This document shows, piece by piece, positions 5,916 through 6,605 of a stretch of 6,605 nt of DNA (its first letter is position 1; the number at the start of each line of letters is the position of its first letter). This DNA comes from Porphyromonadaceae bacterium (GTDB lineage Bacteria > Bacteroidota > Bacteroidia > Bacteroidales > UBA11471), in NCBI GenBank assembly GCA_021199145.1, contig JAJQIP010000045.1, forward strand, positions 1-6,605, in the 5' to 3' direction. Both the position numbers and the translations under genes were made by a program. The notes below the pieces were generated by a model, which worked only from the letters and a program-made list of their open reading frames with translations, made no database searches and had not been told where the DNA came from.

Positions 5916-6605
5916 ATGATGCAGCGAATAGTCCTTATGCTCATAGCCTATATGGCCCTGTTATCACCGGCCGTTGCCGATGATGTCAAGTTCACGGCTA
6001 CGGCACCGAAGCAGGTCATACAAGGCCGCCAGTTCCAGGTCACCTATACCTTGCAGAATGCAAGCGGCAGTGATTTCCGGGCACCCGATTTTCCAGGATG
6101 TTCCGTGTTGTATGGTCCGGCCACCTCTCAGAGCACACAGGTCTCCATTGTCAACGGCAAGTTGTCGAAAGAGAGTGAATACACCTATACCTATACGCTT
6201 CGGGCTGACAAAGAGGGAACGTATACCTTTGACGCAGCGACTATCAAGGCCGGAGGCAAGGACTTATCTTCCAATACGCTGCAAGTACAAGTCTTGCCGC
6301 CAGACAAAAATGCTCCCGCCTCATCAGGTTCCAGTGCCGGCAATACGCAGAGTCGCTCCTCGGTACAGCAACAGTCGACCGATGAAGACCCGGAACTGTT
6401 TGTGCGACTCATCCTTTCCAAAACGACGGTATATGAGCAGGAACCCATTTTGGCGACCATCCGCGTCTATTTGAAAGGAGGTAATTTGAGCGGTATTCAG
6501 AATATGGTTATGCCCTCCTTCGACGGCTTTGTCTCGCAGGAGATAGAGATGGATAACATACAGGCGGAACTCGAAAACTACAATGGGGAGAATTATCAAG
6601 TGGCC
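5916..6605 (+). CDS. batD: BatD family protein, 3' partial
   Basis: The first 230 codons of BatD, the BatD/oxygen tolerance family protein; the frame runs off the window end without a stop, and full proteins are usually around 600 residues. An in-frame TAA at 5901-5903 fixes the start at ATG 5916, or at the adjacent ATG 5919. Residues 1-21 are a signal peptide (hydrophobic 5-17, AVA before D22). Residues 22-127 form a first beta-rich domain with the family-typical opening FTATAPKQVIQGRQFQVTY at 26-44. A Ser/Gln/Pro linker lies at about 128-158, then a second domain begins (ELFVRLILSKTTVYEQEPIL, 160-179). The part seen is expected in the periplasm; in the family a membrane helix follows near the C-terminus, outside this window. 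It is 47 bp after batC in the same operon. Confidence 0.93.
   Translation, partial: MMQRIVLMLIAYMALLSPAVADDVKFTATAPKQVIQGRQFQVTYTLQNASGSDFRAPDFPGCSVLYGPATSQSTQVSIVNGKLSKESEYTYTYTLRADKEGTYTFDAATIKAGGKDLSSNTLQVQVLPPDKNAPASSGSSAGNTQSRSSVQQQSTDEDPELFVRLILSKTTVYEQEPILATIRVYLKGGNLSGIQNMVMPSFDGFVSQEIEMDNIQAELENYNGENYQVA

Noticed and set aside
5408..5944. 178-codon minus-strand frame across the batC end and batD start
   Set aside because: It is a shadow of the repetitive batC codons, its translation is compositionally odd, and it overlaps two genes supported by family motifs.
5974..6474. 166-codon plus-strand frame in the last part of the window
   Set aside because: It is out of frame with batD, which is open from 5916 to the window end and carries a signal peptide and family-typical motifs; the alternative translation is basic and low quality.

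Overview
The window is one tightly packed, single-strand stretch of a Bat (Bacteroides aerotolerance) type operon. All genes lie on the + strand and gaps are 47 bp or less. The order is moxR-type AAA+ ATPase (5' end outside the window), a DUF58 protein, a single-pass membrane protein with a signal peptide, batA, batB, batC and batD (3' end outside the window). This gene order, the separate BatA, BatB and TPR-type BatC proteins, purine-rich rather than canonical GGAGG ribosome sites, and a base composition near 50% GC (judged by eye) point to the Bacteroidota, probably Bacteroidales. A genus cannot be named from the sequence.

Layout: 1-984 MoxR ATPase; 1018-1887 cytosolic DUF58 protein with a von Willebrand A (vWA) fold; 1907-3028 membrane protein with a periplasmic N-terminal part and a cytosolic C-terminal part; 3025-4008 BatA; 4022-5044 BatB; 5041-5868 BatC; 5916-6605 the first 230 codons of BatD. 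The third gene/batA and batB/batC junctions are 4-base ATGA overlaps, which suggests translational coupling. No promoter or terminator is visible, so the transcript must start upstream and continue past the right edge, where batE would be expected in Bacteroides-like genomes.

How the genes fit together (family knowledge plus inference): MoxR AAA+ ATPases are thought to act as chaperones on partner proteins with metal-dependent vWA domains. Here the ATPase is encoded with three vWA proteins, all with an intact DxSxS metal-site motif: one cytosolic (DUF58) and two predicted to show their vWA domain to the periplasm (BatA, BatB). BatC (TPR and Q/N-rich) and BatD (beta-rich domains) are predicted to be exported. 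The third gene product spans the membrane and has the largest predicted cytosolic domain among the membrane components, so it could link the two sides. The molecular function of the Bat system is still not settled, although it was named for an aerotolerance phenotype.

No mobile elements, RNA genes or CRISPR arrays were seen, and no stretch over 300 bases lacks a gene. The system is known rather than new. The points worth following are the composite third gene, the cysteine pattern of BatA versus BatB, an altered loop in BatB, and the Q/N-rich tract of BatC.
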